64,000 nt of DNA from assembly GCA_035487355.1 (NCBI GenBank), contig DATHMF010000017.1, forward strand, positions 1-64,000, read 5' to 3'. Source of the stretch: Terriglobales bacterium. Its GTDB lineage: Bacteria > Acidobacteriota > Terriglobia > Terriglobales > Acidobacteriaceae. The notes beneath the pieces were generated by a model. That model saw only the letters and a program-made list of their open reading frames with translations. It had not been told where the DNA came from and did no database searches. The stretch's first letter is position 1. Every line of letters starts with the position of its first letter. A program made the translations under genes and the position numbers. Of the stretch, positions 26,729 to 34,502 are shown in pieces.

Positions 26729-26803
26729 GATCCGCGCAAATCTGCGTTCATCCGCTGCGAGTTTTTCTGAGAACCGAGAACTGAGAACTGCTTTTCTACC
26801 GTT
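26729..26803 (-). repeat. Inverted repeat D, right arm
   Basis: The 75-bp partner of 25107-25180. Its end overlaps the first unit of the 16-bp tandem array at the 3' end of the pilT-like gene. Confidence 0.85.
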
Positions 26804-26859
26804 CGATAATCCTACCGTTCGATAATCCTACCGTTCGATAATCCTACCGTTCGATAATC
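26796..26859. repeat. 16-bp tandem repeat, four perfect copies, containing the pilT-like stop codon
   Basis: CTACCGTTCGATAATC is repeated four times without change (26796, 26812, 26828, 26844). The innermost copy encodes the last residues (IIER) and TAG stop of the minus-strand ATPase gene; the other three lie downstream. Because 16 is not a multiple of 3, only the first copy read can be coding. Confidence 0.95.
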
Positions 26860-28118
26860 AACTCGGGCTCGGTGGGATGGTGTGTTTCTACTTTGGGGGC
26901 GACTTTCGGCGGCGGAGCAGCTTTCGGCGCAAGCGTTTCTTTGGGGGCAAGGGTTTCAGGCTCTTGTTCGTGGTCACTAAGCTGTAAACGTAAATTCCCC
27001 GGATTCGTCGCATAAGCGAGGCCAGTGTCGAACTCCACGATTCCTTTGCGAATCATCTCTTCGATCATCTGGTCGAAGCATTGCATGCCGTCCAGGTTGC
27101 CATCCACCATGGCGTCAATCAGGCTCTTGCCTTCGCCCTCGCCTTTTTCCATGTACTCGCGTGTGCGCAGGGTAGATTTCAACATCTCGAACGCCGCCAC
27201 ACGGCCTGAGCCATCTTTGCGTGGGATAAGGCGCTGGGAGATGATCCAGCGAAAACTCTTCGATAAGCGGTTGCGAATGATGTGCTGCTCCGGCAAAGGG
27301 AAGACCCCAACAATGCGCTCCACAGTTTTTGAGGCATCCGTCGTGTGCAGCGTGGAAAGCACAAGGTGCCCGGTCTCCGCCGCTTCCATGGCAATCTCGA
27401 TGGTCTCTTTGTCGCGCATCTCGCCTACCAGGATTACCTTGGGCGCCTGGCGCAGTGCCGCTCGCAGCGCCAGCGAGAAGCTGGGGGTATCGCTGTGCAG
27501 CTCCCGCTGATGAATCGTAGAGCGCTTGTGCCGGTGGATAAACTCCACCGGGTCTTCAATCGTGATGATGTGGTATCCGTGGGTCTCGTTGATCCGGTCC
27601 ACGATGGCGGCCATAGTCGAAGATTTCCCCGAACCCGTGGGCCCTGTAACCAGAACAATGCCGTTCTTCAAGCTGGCGATTTCTCCAAGTTGCTCGGGCA
27701 GCTTCAGGTCGGCAAAGGTCGGGACATTTCTTGGGATCACCCGCATCACAATGGCATAGCTGCCGCGCTGCTTGAATATGTTGACCCGGAATCGCCCCTC
27801 TCCCGCAAGGCTGTACGAGGTGTCGCAGGAGCCCTGGTCGCGCAATGCGGTGATGGCCTGCTTGTTGCCGTTGATTAAGTCACCAGCAATGCGCTGAGTG
27901 TCTTCCGGGCTCAGCATTGGCAACTCCGCAATCTTTACCGGGACCAGTTGCCCGCGCAGCTCCACTTGCGGTGGCCGCCCCGGCGAGAAGATCAGGTCGC
28001 TGACCTGGCTGGAAACCTGCAGCATGGTCTTGAGCACTGCATTGGTAGTAATCGCCGGAGCAGCCGGGCTTGTAGGTTCGCTTGGTTCAGGGGTTGAACT
28101 GGTTACGGGTGAATCCAT
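26844..28118 (-). CDS. pilT: PilT/PilU-family twitching-motility ATPase
   Basis: A 424-residue hexameric ATPase of the pilus-retraction type. Walker A is VTGPTGSGKSS, the Asp box is near IEDPVEFIH, Walker B is ILVGEMRDKETI, and the His box is STLHTTDASKT. The N-terminal 30 residues and the C-terminal 50 residues are Pro/Ala/Glu-rich extensions. The AIRNLIRE retraction motif of PilT is not found; the equivalent region reads STLRTREYMEKGEGEGKSL and is followed by DGMQCFDQ, closer to PilU. It probably powers type IV pilus retraction or a related process. No pilus operon is adjacent. Its stop codon lies in a 16-bp tandem repeat. Confidence 0.87.
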   Translation of the reverse strand: MDSPVTSSTPEPSEPTSPAAPAITTNAVLKTMLQVSSQVSDLIFSPGRPPQVELRGQLVPVKIAELPMLSPEDTQRIAGDLINGNKQAITALRDQGSCDTSYSLAGEGRFRVNIFKQRGSYAIVMRVIPRNVPTFADLKLPEQLGEIASLKNGIVLVTGPTGSGKSSTMAAIVDRINETHGYHIITIEDPVEFIHRHKRSTIHQRELHSDTPSFSLALRAALRQAPKVILVGEMRDKETIEIAMEAAETGHLVLSTLHTTDASKTVERIVGVFPLPEQHIIRNRLSKSFRWIISQRLIPRKDGSGRVAAFEMLKSTLRTREYMEKGEGEGKSLIDAMVDGNLDGMQCFDQMIEEMIRKGIVEFDTGLAYATNPGNLRLQLSDHEQEPETLAPKETLAPKAAPPPKVAPKVETHHPTEPELIIER

Positions 28119-28184
28119 TCAGCCTCAGATTGTATCCCTGCTACTCTGAAAGCTGACAGATTACTGTAGTAATAAAACAGGCCA

Positions 28185-28232
28185 TTATTCCATTTCGGGA
28201 AAAATCGGGTAGTTTTTCCCGAAATGGAATAA
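28185..28232. terminator. Perfect 20-bp-stem hairpin between GH105 and pilT-like genes
   Basis: Arms 28185-28204 and 28213-28232 are perfect complements with an 8-base loop. The stem has five A/T pairs next to the loop and GGG/CCC in the middle. It begins 10 bases past the GH105 stop on the minus strand and is upstream of the pilT-like start. It is likely a terminator or strong structural barrier; the T-run is inside the stem rather than after it, so the mechanism is uncertain. Confidence 0.65.
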
Positions 28233-28241
28233 ATAAGAGCC

Positions 28242-29345
28242 TTACCGCAGCAGGGCTGAAGCGCACCACAAAATCGGCGCCTGGCCATGCAAATCGCCGG
28301 TGTTGCGTGCGCGGTCGAGGTAGTACTGCAGATCATTCTTTTTGTTGGTGCCTTCACATACATTGGTGACGTCGCCATCTTTGTTGATGTAACCCACCAG
28401 CCCGAGCCAGCCTTTGCGTGCTGCGGGCGCGTAAATCTTCTTATCCAGCCAGCCATTCTTGACGCCTGTGATCATGGCGAAGGTGAACATACCCGTGGAT
28501 GATGTCTCAGGCCAGGCCTCGGGGTGATCAATCAATTGACGCCACATACCGTCCTTACTCTGGTATTCGAGCAATGACTTCATCATCTTTTGGTAGCCCT
28601 GCAGGATTCGCGCACGCTTAGGATGGTTTTTGGGAAGCGACCGCAACAACTCGGCCATGCCCACAGCCACCCATCCGTTGCCACGTCCCCAGAAGAAAGG
28701 AACGTCGGGCGCATGATAAAACAATCCGTTGGGTTGCTGCAGCTTGTCCAGGTAGGAGGACATCTCCAGCGCCGCGCGGTCAATATATTTGGCGTCTCCG
28801 GTTGCGCGATAAGCCTGCACCTGCACCGCGGTAATCATGAACATGTCATCAATCCAATAGCGGGTCTGCCTGGTCAATCCATCTGGCGTTGGGTCAACCC
28901 ATTGTTTGTCGGCGAGGCCCTTGCCTAAATCGAGATACTTCTGCTGCCTGGTTTCAATGTAAAGCTCCAGCGGAACCGTGCCGAAAACCGTGGAGTCAAC
29001 ATGGTCGGGAACCGGGACCAGGTTGGATTCCTCAGCGAATAATGGGTCGAAACGCTTGATGAGCCGGGCGGTGAGGTCTTTGTCGCCACTCAATTGTGCA
29101 AAGGTCAGTGATCCGTACCACGCGCAAACCTCCGGATAAATGATATGGGCCGGCGGCGCACTCCTGCCGAAGTTCCCGTGCGGACTGGCGACAAAGCGTT
29201 CGGCCACGCGTTTGCCGACCTCTTGCGGCGAAGTTCCAGCCGGCCAATTCTTGAATTCCTTCTGCGCCGAGCTCTGCAAGCTAGCCGCCAAAATCATTGC
29301 CGCGACGGCGGCCGCTTGCATGAGTCTTCTGCACTGACGGTTCAT
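28242..29345 (-). CDS. Exported GH105-family unsaturated rhamnogalacturonyl hydrolase
   Basis: A 367-residue protein with a signal peptide (cleavage near SSAQ) and an (alpha/alpha)6-barrel GH88/GH105 domain. The catalytic-region motifs are RYWIDDMFM (Asp) and GRGNGWVAVGMAELL, with FYHA between them supplying a conserved His, as in YteR/YesR. These enzymes remove the 4,5-unsaturated uronic acid left by pectate or rhamnogalacturonan lyases. The nearby YiaK-type reductase and aldo/keto reductase genes fit uronate use. The start ATG 29345 has GGGAGAA about 11 bases upstream. Confidence 0.9.
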   Translation of the reverse strand: MNRQCRRLMQAAAVAAMILAASLQSSAQKEFKNWPAGTSPQEVGKRVAERFVASPHGNFGRSAPPAHIIYPEVCAWYGSLTFAQLSGDKDLTARLIKRFDPLFAEESNLVPVPDHVDSTVFGTVPLELYIETRQQKYLDLGKGLADKQWVDPTPDGLTRQTRYWIDDMFMITAVQVQAYRATGDAKYIDRAALEMSSYLDKLQQPNGLFYHAPDVPFFWGRGNGWVAVGMAELLRSLPKNHPKRARILQGYQKMMKSLLEYQSKDGMWRQLIDHPEAWPETSSTGMFTFAMITGVKNGWLDKKIYAPAARKGWLGLVGYINKDGDVTNVCEGTNKKNDLQYYLDRARNTGDLHGQAPILWCASALLR

Positions 29346-29650
29346 CCCAGGTTCTCCCTTTGCGGATTCATTTGATCTTCGGATTTAATTCCTGCTGCAG
29401 CGTACTCCGTTGAGAGCGTGGCTTCGCCGCCGCAATTTCCGTATACCTCATAAAGGCAAGCAAGCAATATAGCAGGTGCAATGCGATGATTGGGGTGAAA
29501 ATTGGACCAGCAGATGCACGTTCTCACTAACTTCAAGATTGCTAAACGAAACGTTTAGAATGTCCAATTTGACAAGTCCGTGCTTGCGTGAGCAGTAGTT
29601 AATGTTGGCAAATACCCAAAAAAATCAATATGAACGAAAAGGAGTATCGC
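29346..29650. other. Intergenic region with a possible LacI-type operator
   Basis: About 305 bases between the GH105 gene (minus) and a degraded small gene (plus). It contains the palindrome CTAAACGAAACGTTTAG (29542-29558). No gene was seen. Confidence 0.5.
29542..29558. promoter_or_regulatory. Possible LacI-family operator
   Basis: CTAAACG-AAA-CGTTTAG is a 7-bp inverted repeat with an AAACGTTT core, the centre-CG pattern common for LacI-family regulators of sugar genes. It lies between divergent genes, 109 bases before the start of the broken gene and about 200 bases upstream of GH105. No LacI gene is in the window, so this is inference. Confidence 0.4.
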
Positions 29651-29931
29651 ATGACCAATCGTTTTAAATACTTGGGGTTGATCCTGCTGATAGGAGCTTT
29701 CTTTGTGTTCCCCGGTTCTGCCCTATGGGCGGCGACTGAAACTTTGCTGACTTGGGCGCTGACGCGCTCGAGGTGTATTGCCGCAATCTGAAGGGTGTGA
29801 CCAAAAATGGTGCTGTGCTGCATGAAGGCTTCGACTACACTTACGACGCGCCCGCGCGCAAACTCAATGTTCCATTCAAGGGCGCGACCACATTGGTCCT
29901 CCAGGGTGCGAGCGGCATCTTTGGCCAATGA
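29651..29931 (+). pseudogene. Frameshifted small secreted protein gene
   Basis: An ATG with a good AAGGAG site starts a signal peptide (MTNRFKYLGLILLIGAFFVF, then PGSALWAA). That frame then runs into a stop after about 47 codons. Downstream, in the +2 frame, a protein-like stretch continues (ALEVYCRNLKGVTKNG, later ARKLNVPFKGATTLVLQG) and ends at the TGA at 29929. One extra base in the short T-run near 29740 would join both parts into a 93-residue exported protein. The C-terminal part looks like a beta-rich C-terminal domain seen in some glycosidases, so a remnant of a larger gene is also possible. A sequencing error cannot be excluded. Confidence 0.6.
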
Positions 29932-29977
29932 ACGACATCAAAGAAGAATATGTTTTTGAGAGGGAGGGCCTGATACC

Positions 29978-30967
29978 GTGATGAAGCTGAAGCAATTAGG
30001 TAACAGCGACATGCAGATTACGCCCCTGGGTATTGGCGCCTGGGCGATGGGCGGCGGGGGATGGCAATTCGGCTGGGGCCCACAAGATGACAACAACTCC
30101 ATTGCCGCCATCCACGCCGCCCTTGATGCCGGAATAAATTGGATAGACACCGCCGCCGTCTATGGCCTGGGGCACTCCGAAGAAGTAGTGGCCCAGGCAT
30201 TGAAGGGCCGTTCGAGGCGTCCTTATGTTTTTACGAAATGCGCGCTCATCTGGAACGAAAAAGGTGAAATTGGTCATAGCTTGAAAGCCAGTTCGGTGCG
30301 GCGCGAAGTTGAAGCCAGCCTCAAGCGTTTACAGGTTGATGTGATTGATTTGTATCAGATTCATTGGCCCGATCCTCCACAGGAAATTGAAGAGGGCTGG
30401 GAGACGATGGCCAAACTGAAGCAAGAGGGCAAAGTGCGCTGGATCGGCGTCTCCAACTTCGACGTCGAACAGATGGAACGCGCGCGCAAGATCGCTCCTA
30501 TCACCTCCTTGCAGCCTCCTTATTCCATCATTCGGCCTGATGTTGAGCGTGACATCCTACCCTATTGCGCCCGGAACCAGATCGGCGTGATTGTTTATTC
30601 GCCCATGCAGTCCGGACTTTTGAGCGGCGCCATGACCCGCAAGCGTATTGCCAACATGCCTGAAGATGACTTTCGCAAGCGCAACTCGCACTTCCAGGAG
30701 CCGGAGTTGACCCGCAATCTGGAGTTGGCCAAGTTGTTGCGCAATATCGGTGTCCGCAACCGGCGCAAGCCCGGCGAGGTCGCCATTGCCTGGACCCTGC
30801 GCCGGCCGGAGGTGACGGGAGCAATCGTAGGGATGCGTTCCCCTGAGCAGGTCAAAGGCGTGATCCGCGCGGCCGAGTTTCGCCTGGGCTCTGAAGAGAT
30901 TGCCAGAATCGAATCGTTCCTGCAATCCTGGCAAAGCAAACTTGAACCCCAGCGAAGCGCGGTTTAG
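29978..30967 (+). CDS. Aldo/keto reductase
   Basis: A 329-residue NADPH-dependent oxidoreductase with the AKR barrel. The catalytic tetrad is visible: Asp and Tyr in DTAAVYGLG, Lys in VFTKCAL and His in YQIHWPD. Cofactor-binding segments SNFDVEQM and AIVGMRSPEQV are also present. Either GTG 29978 or the next codon, ATG 29981, is the start; AGGGAGGG at 29961-29968 fits the ATG well. The substrate is probably a sugar or ketone. Its place beside GH105 and the YiaK-type gene suggests a sugar/uronate role. Confidence 0.9.
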   Translation: MMKLKQLGNSDMQITPLGIGAWAMGGGGWQFGWGPQDDNNSIAAIHAALDAGINWIDTAAVYGLGHSEEVVAQALKGRSRRPYVFTKCALIWNEKGEIGHSLKASSVRREVEASLKRLQVDVIDLYQIHWPDPPQEIEEGWETMAKLKQEGKVRWIGVSNFDVEQMERARKIAPITSLQPPYSIIRPDVERDILPYCARNQIGVIVYSPMQSGLLSGAMTRKRIANMPEDDFRKRNSHFQEPELTRNLELAKLLRNIGVRNRRKPGEVAIAWTLRRPEVTGAIVGMRSPEQVKGVIRAAEFRLGSEEIARIESFLQSWQSKLEPQRSAV

Positions 30968-30968
30968 G

Positions 30969-31159
30969 GTAGTGCGTCGTTAAAAACGAAACTTATTTTC
31001 GTGTCGTTGATTTTGCTGAATCGAGCCCAGAGCAAGTTGAAAGCTGGCCTGAAAAACCTAGATCCCTCCACTCCGCCGCGAAGCGCGGCTCCGGTCGGGA
31101 TGACAAAAGCTGCAATACTTAAACACTTATGTTGCAATCTAAATGACGCCCTACACTAG
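30969..31159. mobile_element. 191-bp MITE-like element, copy 1
   Basis: This non-coding 191-bp unit is almost identical to 32264-32454 (4 mismatches). Its ends are inverted repeats: TAGTGCGTCGTT at the left against AATGACGCCCTA at the right (10 of 12 pair). Inside are a hairpin ACGAAA...TTTCGT near the left end and a CCGCG-AAG-CGCGG hairpin in the middle. The small size, terminal inverted repeats and lack of a gene fit a miniature inverted-repeat element. No target-site duplication was recognised. Confidence 0.75.
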
Positions 31160-31242
31160 AACATTGCACAGTTGCTATAGGATTGAGGTTTAAAACTCCC
31201 TACTTCGGAGATTTAGGCATCCGGTTCTAGAAATAGATCACA

Positions 31243-32244
31243 ATGCATAGAGTCCCTTACCAGGAACTTTTCGATACTCTTCTGCGTGTCCTGCTGAAGC
31301 TGGGATTTGAATCTGAGCGTGCCCGGCTCTGCGCCCGGCTTTTCGCCGACGCGAGCCGCGACGGCGTTTACTCCCACGGCCTGAATCGTTTTCCGCGCTT
31401 TGTCCTGCAAATTCAAAATGGGACCATCAACATTCATGCCGAGCCTGAGCTCGTGGCAGCCAGCGGCTCGCTCGAACGCTGGGATGGAAAACTTGGCCCT
31501 GGTCCTCTCAATGCTTACCAGTGCATGGAAAGAGCGATCGCGCTTTCCAAGAAGCACGGTACGGGTTGCGTAGCTCTGGCCAATACCACGCACTGGATGC
31601 GTGGCGGAAACTTCGGCTGGCAGGCAGCCGACGCCGGCGTCATTGGAATTTGCTGGACCAACACCCTGCCCAACCTTCCGCCCTGGGGCGCGAGCGATCC
31701 GCGTGTGGGCAATAACCCCCTGATCATCGCGGTGCCCCGGCCCGCCGGCCACGTAGTGCTCGATATGGCCGTGTCACAGTTCTCGTACGGGGCGCTGGCT
31801 TCTTATCGCACGCGCGGTGAACTGCTTCCGGTGGACGGTGGCTTCGATACGAAAGGGCAGCTAACCCGAGATCCCGCAGCCATTGAAGCATCAAAGCGGC
31901 CCTTGCCTATTGGTTACTGGAAAGGCTCGGGTCTGGCATTGATGCTTGACCTGGTGGGGGCGCTGCTGTCAGGGGGCAAGGCCACGCATCAGATTACATC
32001 CGATCCCGACCGCGAAAGCTATCTCTCGCAGGTCTTCATCGCATTGGATCCGTCGTCTGTCGGTTCCCCTGAAGTTGCCGCCAGGATTGCCGACGAAGTC
32101 ATTGCGTACTTCAAACTGCCGCCGCACTCGGGTGGCGAGCAGGTGCGATATCCGGGTGAACAAGTACTGAAAACCCGAAGCGAGAACCTGGCCAAAGGCA
32201 TCCCGGTCGAGCCGGCGATCTGGAGCAAGGTGCAGGCGATGTAA
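31243..32244 (+). CDS. YiaK-type 2,3-diketo-L-gulonate reductase (3-dehydro-L-gulonate 2-dehydrogenase)
   Basis: A 333-residue NAD(P)H oxidoreductase of the malate/L-lactate dehydrogenase (Ldh2) family. It aligns throughout with Escherichia coli YiaK as I recall it, including GVYSHGLNRFPRF, THWMRGG.FGWQAA, IGICWTN, PPWGA, FSYG, LPVDGGFD and GYWKGSG. His in SHG is the likely catalytic base. It would reduce diketo-gulonate in L-ascorbate/L-gulonate or related uronate breakdown. It lies between two near-identical 191-bp repeats and reads in the same direction as the aldo/keto reductase. The start at 31243 has no strong ribosome binding site. Confidence 0.87.
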   Translation: MHRVPYQELFDTLLRVLLKLGFESERARLCARLFADASRDGVYSHGLNRFPRFVLQIQNGTINIHAEPELVAASGSLERWDGKLGPGPLNAYQCMERAIALSKKHGTGCVALANTTHWMRGGNFGWQAADAGVIGICWTNTLPNLPPWGASDPRVGNNPLIIAVPRPAGHVVLDMAVSQFSYGALASYRTRGELLPVDGGFDTKGQLTRDPAAIEASKRPLPIGYWKGSGLALMLDLVGALLSGGKATHQITSDPDRESYLSQVFIALDPSSVGSPEVAARIADEVIAYFKLPPHSGGEQVRYPGEQVLKTRSENLAKGIPVEPAIWSKVQAM

Positions 32245-32263
32245 GCAGTTGACAGACGCTGGT

Positions 32264-32454
32264 GTAGTGCGTCATTAAAAACGAAACTTATTTTCGTGTG
32301 GTTGATTTTGCTGAATCGAGCCCAGAGCAAGTTGAAAGCTGGCCTGAAAAACCTAGATCCCTCCACTCCGCCGCGAAGCGCGGCTCCGGTCGGGATGACA
32401 AAAGCTGCGATACTTAAACACTTATGTTGCAATCTAAATGACGCACTACACTAG
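32264..32454. mobile_element. 191-bp MITE-like element, copy 2
   Basis: The better-preserved copy: TGTAGTGCGTCATT at the left end pairs perfectly with AATGACGCACTACA at the right end. Otherwise it matches 30969-31159 at 187 of 191 positions and has the same orientation. It starts 20 bases after the YiaK-type stop. Confidence 0.8.
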
Positions 32455-32553
32455 TTACCAGTTTCCAGTTTCTAACTAAAAACCGGACTCTGACGAAGAA
32501 TATCGCGAACTGCATTAAGAACCTTTTTCCCTGCCTTGAATCCAAGTTGCTAT
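32455..32553. other. Leader region of the secretin gene
   Basis: About 100 bases between MITE-like copy 2 and the secretin start, with a TTTCCAGTTTCTAACT micro-repeat. No clear ribosome binding site precedes ATG 32554. Confidence 0.4.
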
Positions 32554-34365
32554 ATGAACCAATTCAGTGGTCGGCTGGCATTGGTTATTTGTCTGCTTAC
32601 GGCGCTCGTGCTGTGGGCCGAGTCTCCCGCTTCGCTGTACAAAAAAGGGAAAGACGCGGAGGCCGCCCAGATGTACGAAGCCGCGTACGAGCTTTACAAG
32701 CAGGCTTACGATAAAGATCCCAAGGACCTTCGCTTCCGCGTGGCCTTCGAGCGCAGCCGGTTTTATGCGGCCGCCGCGAAAGTGCATCGCGGCCAGCTTT
32801 TCCGCGATGGCGGCAGGTTAGAGGATGCGCTGGCGCAATTTGAGGCGGCTGCCGCCATTGATCCCTCGATGGATATCGCCCAGCAGGAAATCCGTCTGAC
32901 CCGCCGCATGATGGAGGAGCTCAAGCAGCAGCCGCCCTTGCAAGACGAGGTCCAATCGCAGGGGCCGCTTTCCAGCCGGTTGCAGCGCGCCCAGGGGCCG
33001 GTGGAATTGCAGGCGATCTCAGACCAGCCCATCACACTCAAGATGACCGAAGACAGCCGCATACTCTATGAGGTCATCGGCAAATATGCAGGGATCAACG
33101 TGCTGTTCGATCCGGACTTCGCGGCGCACCGCATCCACGTTGAACTGAACGGGGTTTCACTGCGGGATGCGCTCCAGATCGTGGCTTTCGAGTCCAAGAC
33201 GTTCTGGCGTCCGGTGACCCGCAACACAATTTTTGTTGCGCAGGATAATCCCACCAAACGCAGGGAACTGGAGCAGAACGTCATCAAGACCTTTTATCTT
33301 TCCAATGTCTCGCAGCCTGCAGAGTTGAATGACATTGCGGCGGCACTGCGCTCGCTCTTGCAGATTGAGCGCGTGCAGCTCATGGTCTCAAAGAACGCCA
33401 TTGCCGTGCGCGGAACTCCTGACCAGATCGCCCTGGCGGAAAAATTGATTGATGATTTCGATAAAGCTGAGCCCGAAGTGGTGGTGGATGTTGCCATCAT
33501 GCAGGTGAACCGCGACCGTAGCCGTACCCTTGGAATTACCCCTCCCCCGCTTGCAAAAATAGGGCTTACCGGTGCACAGGACCCCGCTAGCACAAGCAAC
33601 AACAGTGGCAGCAGCAACCCCTCCAGCAGTGGAGGTCTGACCTTCAATTCTTTCAAGCATCTGGGTTCGCAAAGCTACTCGGTCGCCATGTCTCCGGCAA
33701 CACTTAATTTCCTGTTCGGCGATAGTGACAGCAGGATCATACAAAGCCCCCAGGTACGGTCCGTAAACGGAGCCAAGGCTACACTAAAAATCGGCGACCG
33801 TGTTCCCATCGCCAGTGGATCGTTTACCAATCCATTGTCGGGGTCTGGCAGCTCCTTCAACCCGGTGGTGCAGACCCAATTCAGCTATCAGGATGTGGGC
33901 GTGCGAATTGAAATCACGCCTACCGTCCATGCCAACCGCGAAATTAACCTCAAAGTTTCAATGGAGATATCTTCGATTACGGGCAAAAGAACAATCGGTG
34001 ATATTGATCAGCCCACCATCGGGCAGCGCACCATCGAAAATGAAATTCGTCTTCAAGAGGGCGAAATCAATATCATGGGAGGGATCTTCGAGGATTCAGA
34101 GATCAAGAGCTGGAGCGGCCTTCCCGGATTGGGAAGAATTCCGCTGTTCCGGCATCTGTTTGCCACAGAGACCAGAGATCATAATGTTAACGAGATCCTA
34201 TTTGTGCTGATTCCTCACATCGTGCGTCGGCAGGAAATTACACCCTTAAATACGGAATCCATCGATGCCGGCACCAAAGATACGATAGAGCTGCGCCAGA
34301 GTCCGGTTCAGCCGCCGCCGGCCCAACCTCCAACGCCGTCGCAGCCGGCCCAGCAACACCAGTAA
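32554..34365 (+). CDS. TPR-containing secretin (GspD/PilQ family)
   Basis: An outer-membrane secretin of about 603 residues. It has a signal peptide (LVICLLTALVLWAES), two TPR-like helical repeats (about 25-105), an STN/N0-type domain (about 140-225), a secretin N-domain (about 230-310) and the secretin barrel (about 315-565; VGVRIEITPTVHANREINL, LPGLGRIPLFRHLF). The barrel has a Ser/Asn/Gly-rich insert near 345-360, and the tail is Pro/Gln-rich. It forms an export gate for type II secretion or type IV pili. An upstream in-frame TTG (32536) would add 6 residues. It stands alone here, far from other secretion genes. Confidence 0.88.
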   Translation: MNQFSGRLALVICLLTALVLWAESPASLYKKGKDAEAAQMYEAAYELYKQAYDKDPKDLRFRVAFERSRFYAAAAKVHRGQLFRDGGRLEDALAQFEAAAAIDPSMDIAQQEIRLTRRMMEELKQQPPLQDEVQSQGPLSSRLQRAQGPVELQAISDQPITLKMTEDSRILYEVIGKYAGINVLFDPDFAAHRIHVELNGVSLRDALQIVAFESKTFWRPVTRNTIFVAQDNPTKRRELEQNVIKTFYLSNVSQPAELNDIAAALRSLLQIERVQLMVSKNAIAVRGTPDQIALAEKLIDDFDKAEPEVVVDVAIMQVNRDRSRTLGITPPPLAKIGLTGAQDPASTSNNSGSSNPSSSGGLTFNSFKHLGSQSYSVAMSPATLNFLFGDSDSRIIQSPQVRSVNGAKATLKIGDRVPIASGSFTNPLSGSGSSFNPVVQTQFSYQDVGVRIEITPTVHANREINLKVSMEISSITGKRTIGDIDQPTIGQRTIENEIRLQEGEINIMGGIFEDSEIKSWSGLPGLGRIPLFRHLFATETRDHNVNEILFVLIPHIVRRQEITPLNTESIDAGTKDTIELRQSPVQPPPAQPPTPSQPAQQHQ

Positions 34366-34502
34366 CTTCGCCGCAGAAAGAACGCGAGTGCGCCGCACCC
34401 TGAGTGAAATCGAAGGGGTCGCGGAGCCCTTAGATTAACGGGTGAGCGCGGAGCGAGCGCCGAATAGCGCGAGCAGAGCACGAGGGCGCAGCAGCGGAGC
34501 CC
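34366..34502. repeat. Short intergenic region with an 18-bp repeated 3' end
   Basis: GCGGAGCCCTTAGATTAA occurs twice, at 34421-34438 and 34494-34511. The second copy contains the stop codon of the hybrid kinase at 34503 (minus). The region also holds GAGCGCGGAGCGAGCGCC-like GC-rich micro-repeats. No gene was seen between secretin and kinase, which are convergent. Confidence 0.75.

Larger units (their letters stand above)
26194..26843. other. Repeat nest upstream of the zinc-finger gene
   Basis: About 650 bases without a gene. It contains an approximately 78-bp direct repeat (26370-26446 and 26576-26654), several CTCAGGATGACAG-ending phrases (about 26466-26482, 26662-26677, 26706-26719), inverted-repeat arm 26729-26803, and the 16-bp tandem array leading into the pilT-like gene. 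Confidence 0.75.

Noticed and set aside
26796-26859. Four short repeats that could suggest a CRISPR array
   Set aside because: The 16-bp units are contiguous with no spacers and there is no cas gene.
29599-29928. 109-codon minus-strand frame across the broken small gene
   Set aside because: The plus strand has a ribosome binding site, signal peptide and protein-like C-terminal part; the minus-strand product has none of these.
30969-32454. Composite transposon carrying the YiaK-type gene
   Set aside because: No transposase, no target-site duplication and the repeats lack coding capacity; a MITE-like pair is the more cautious reading.
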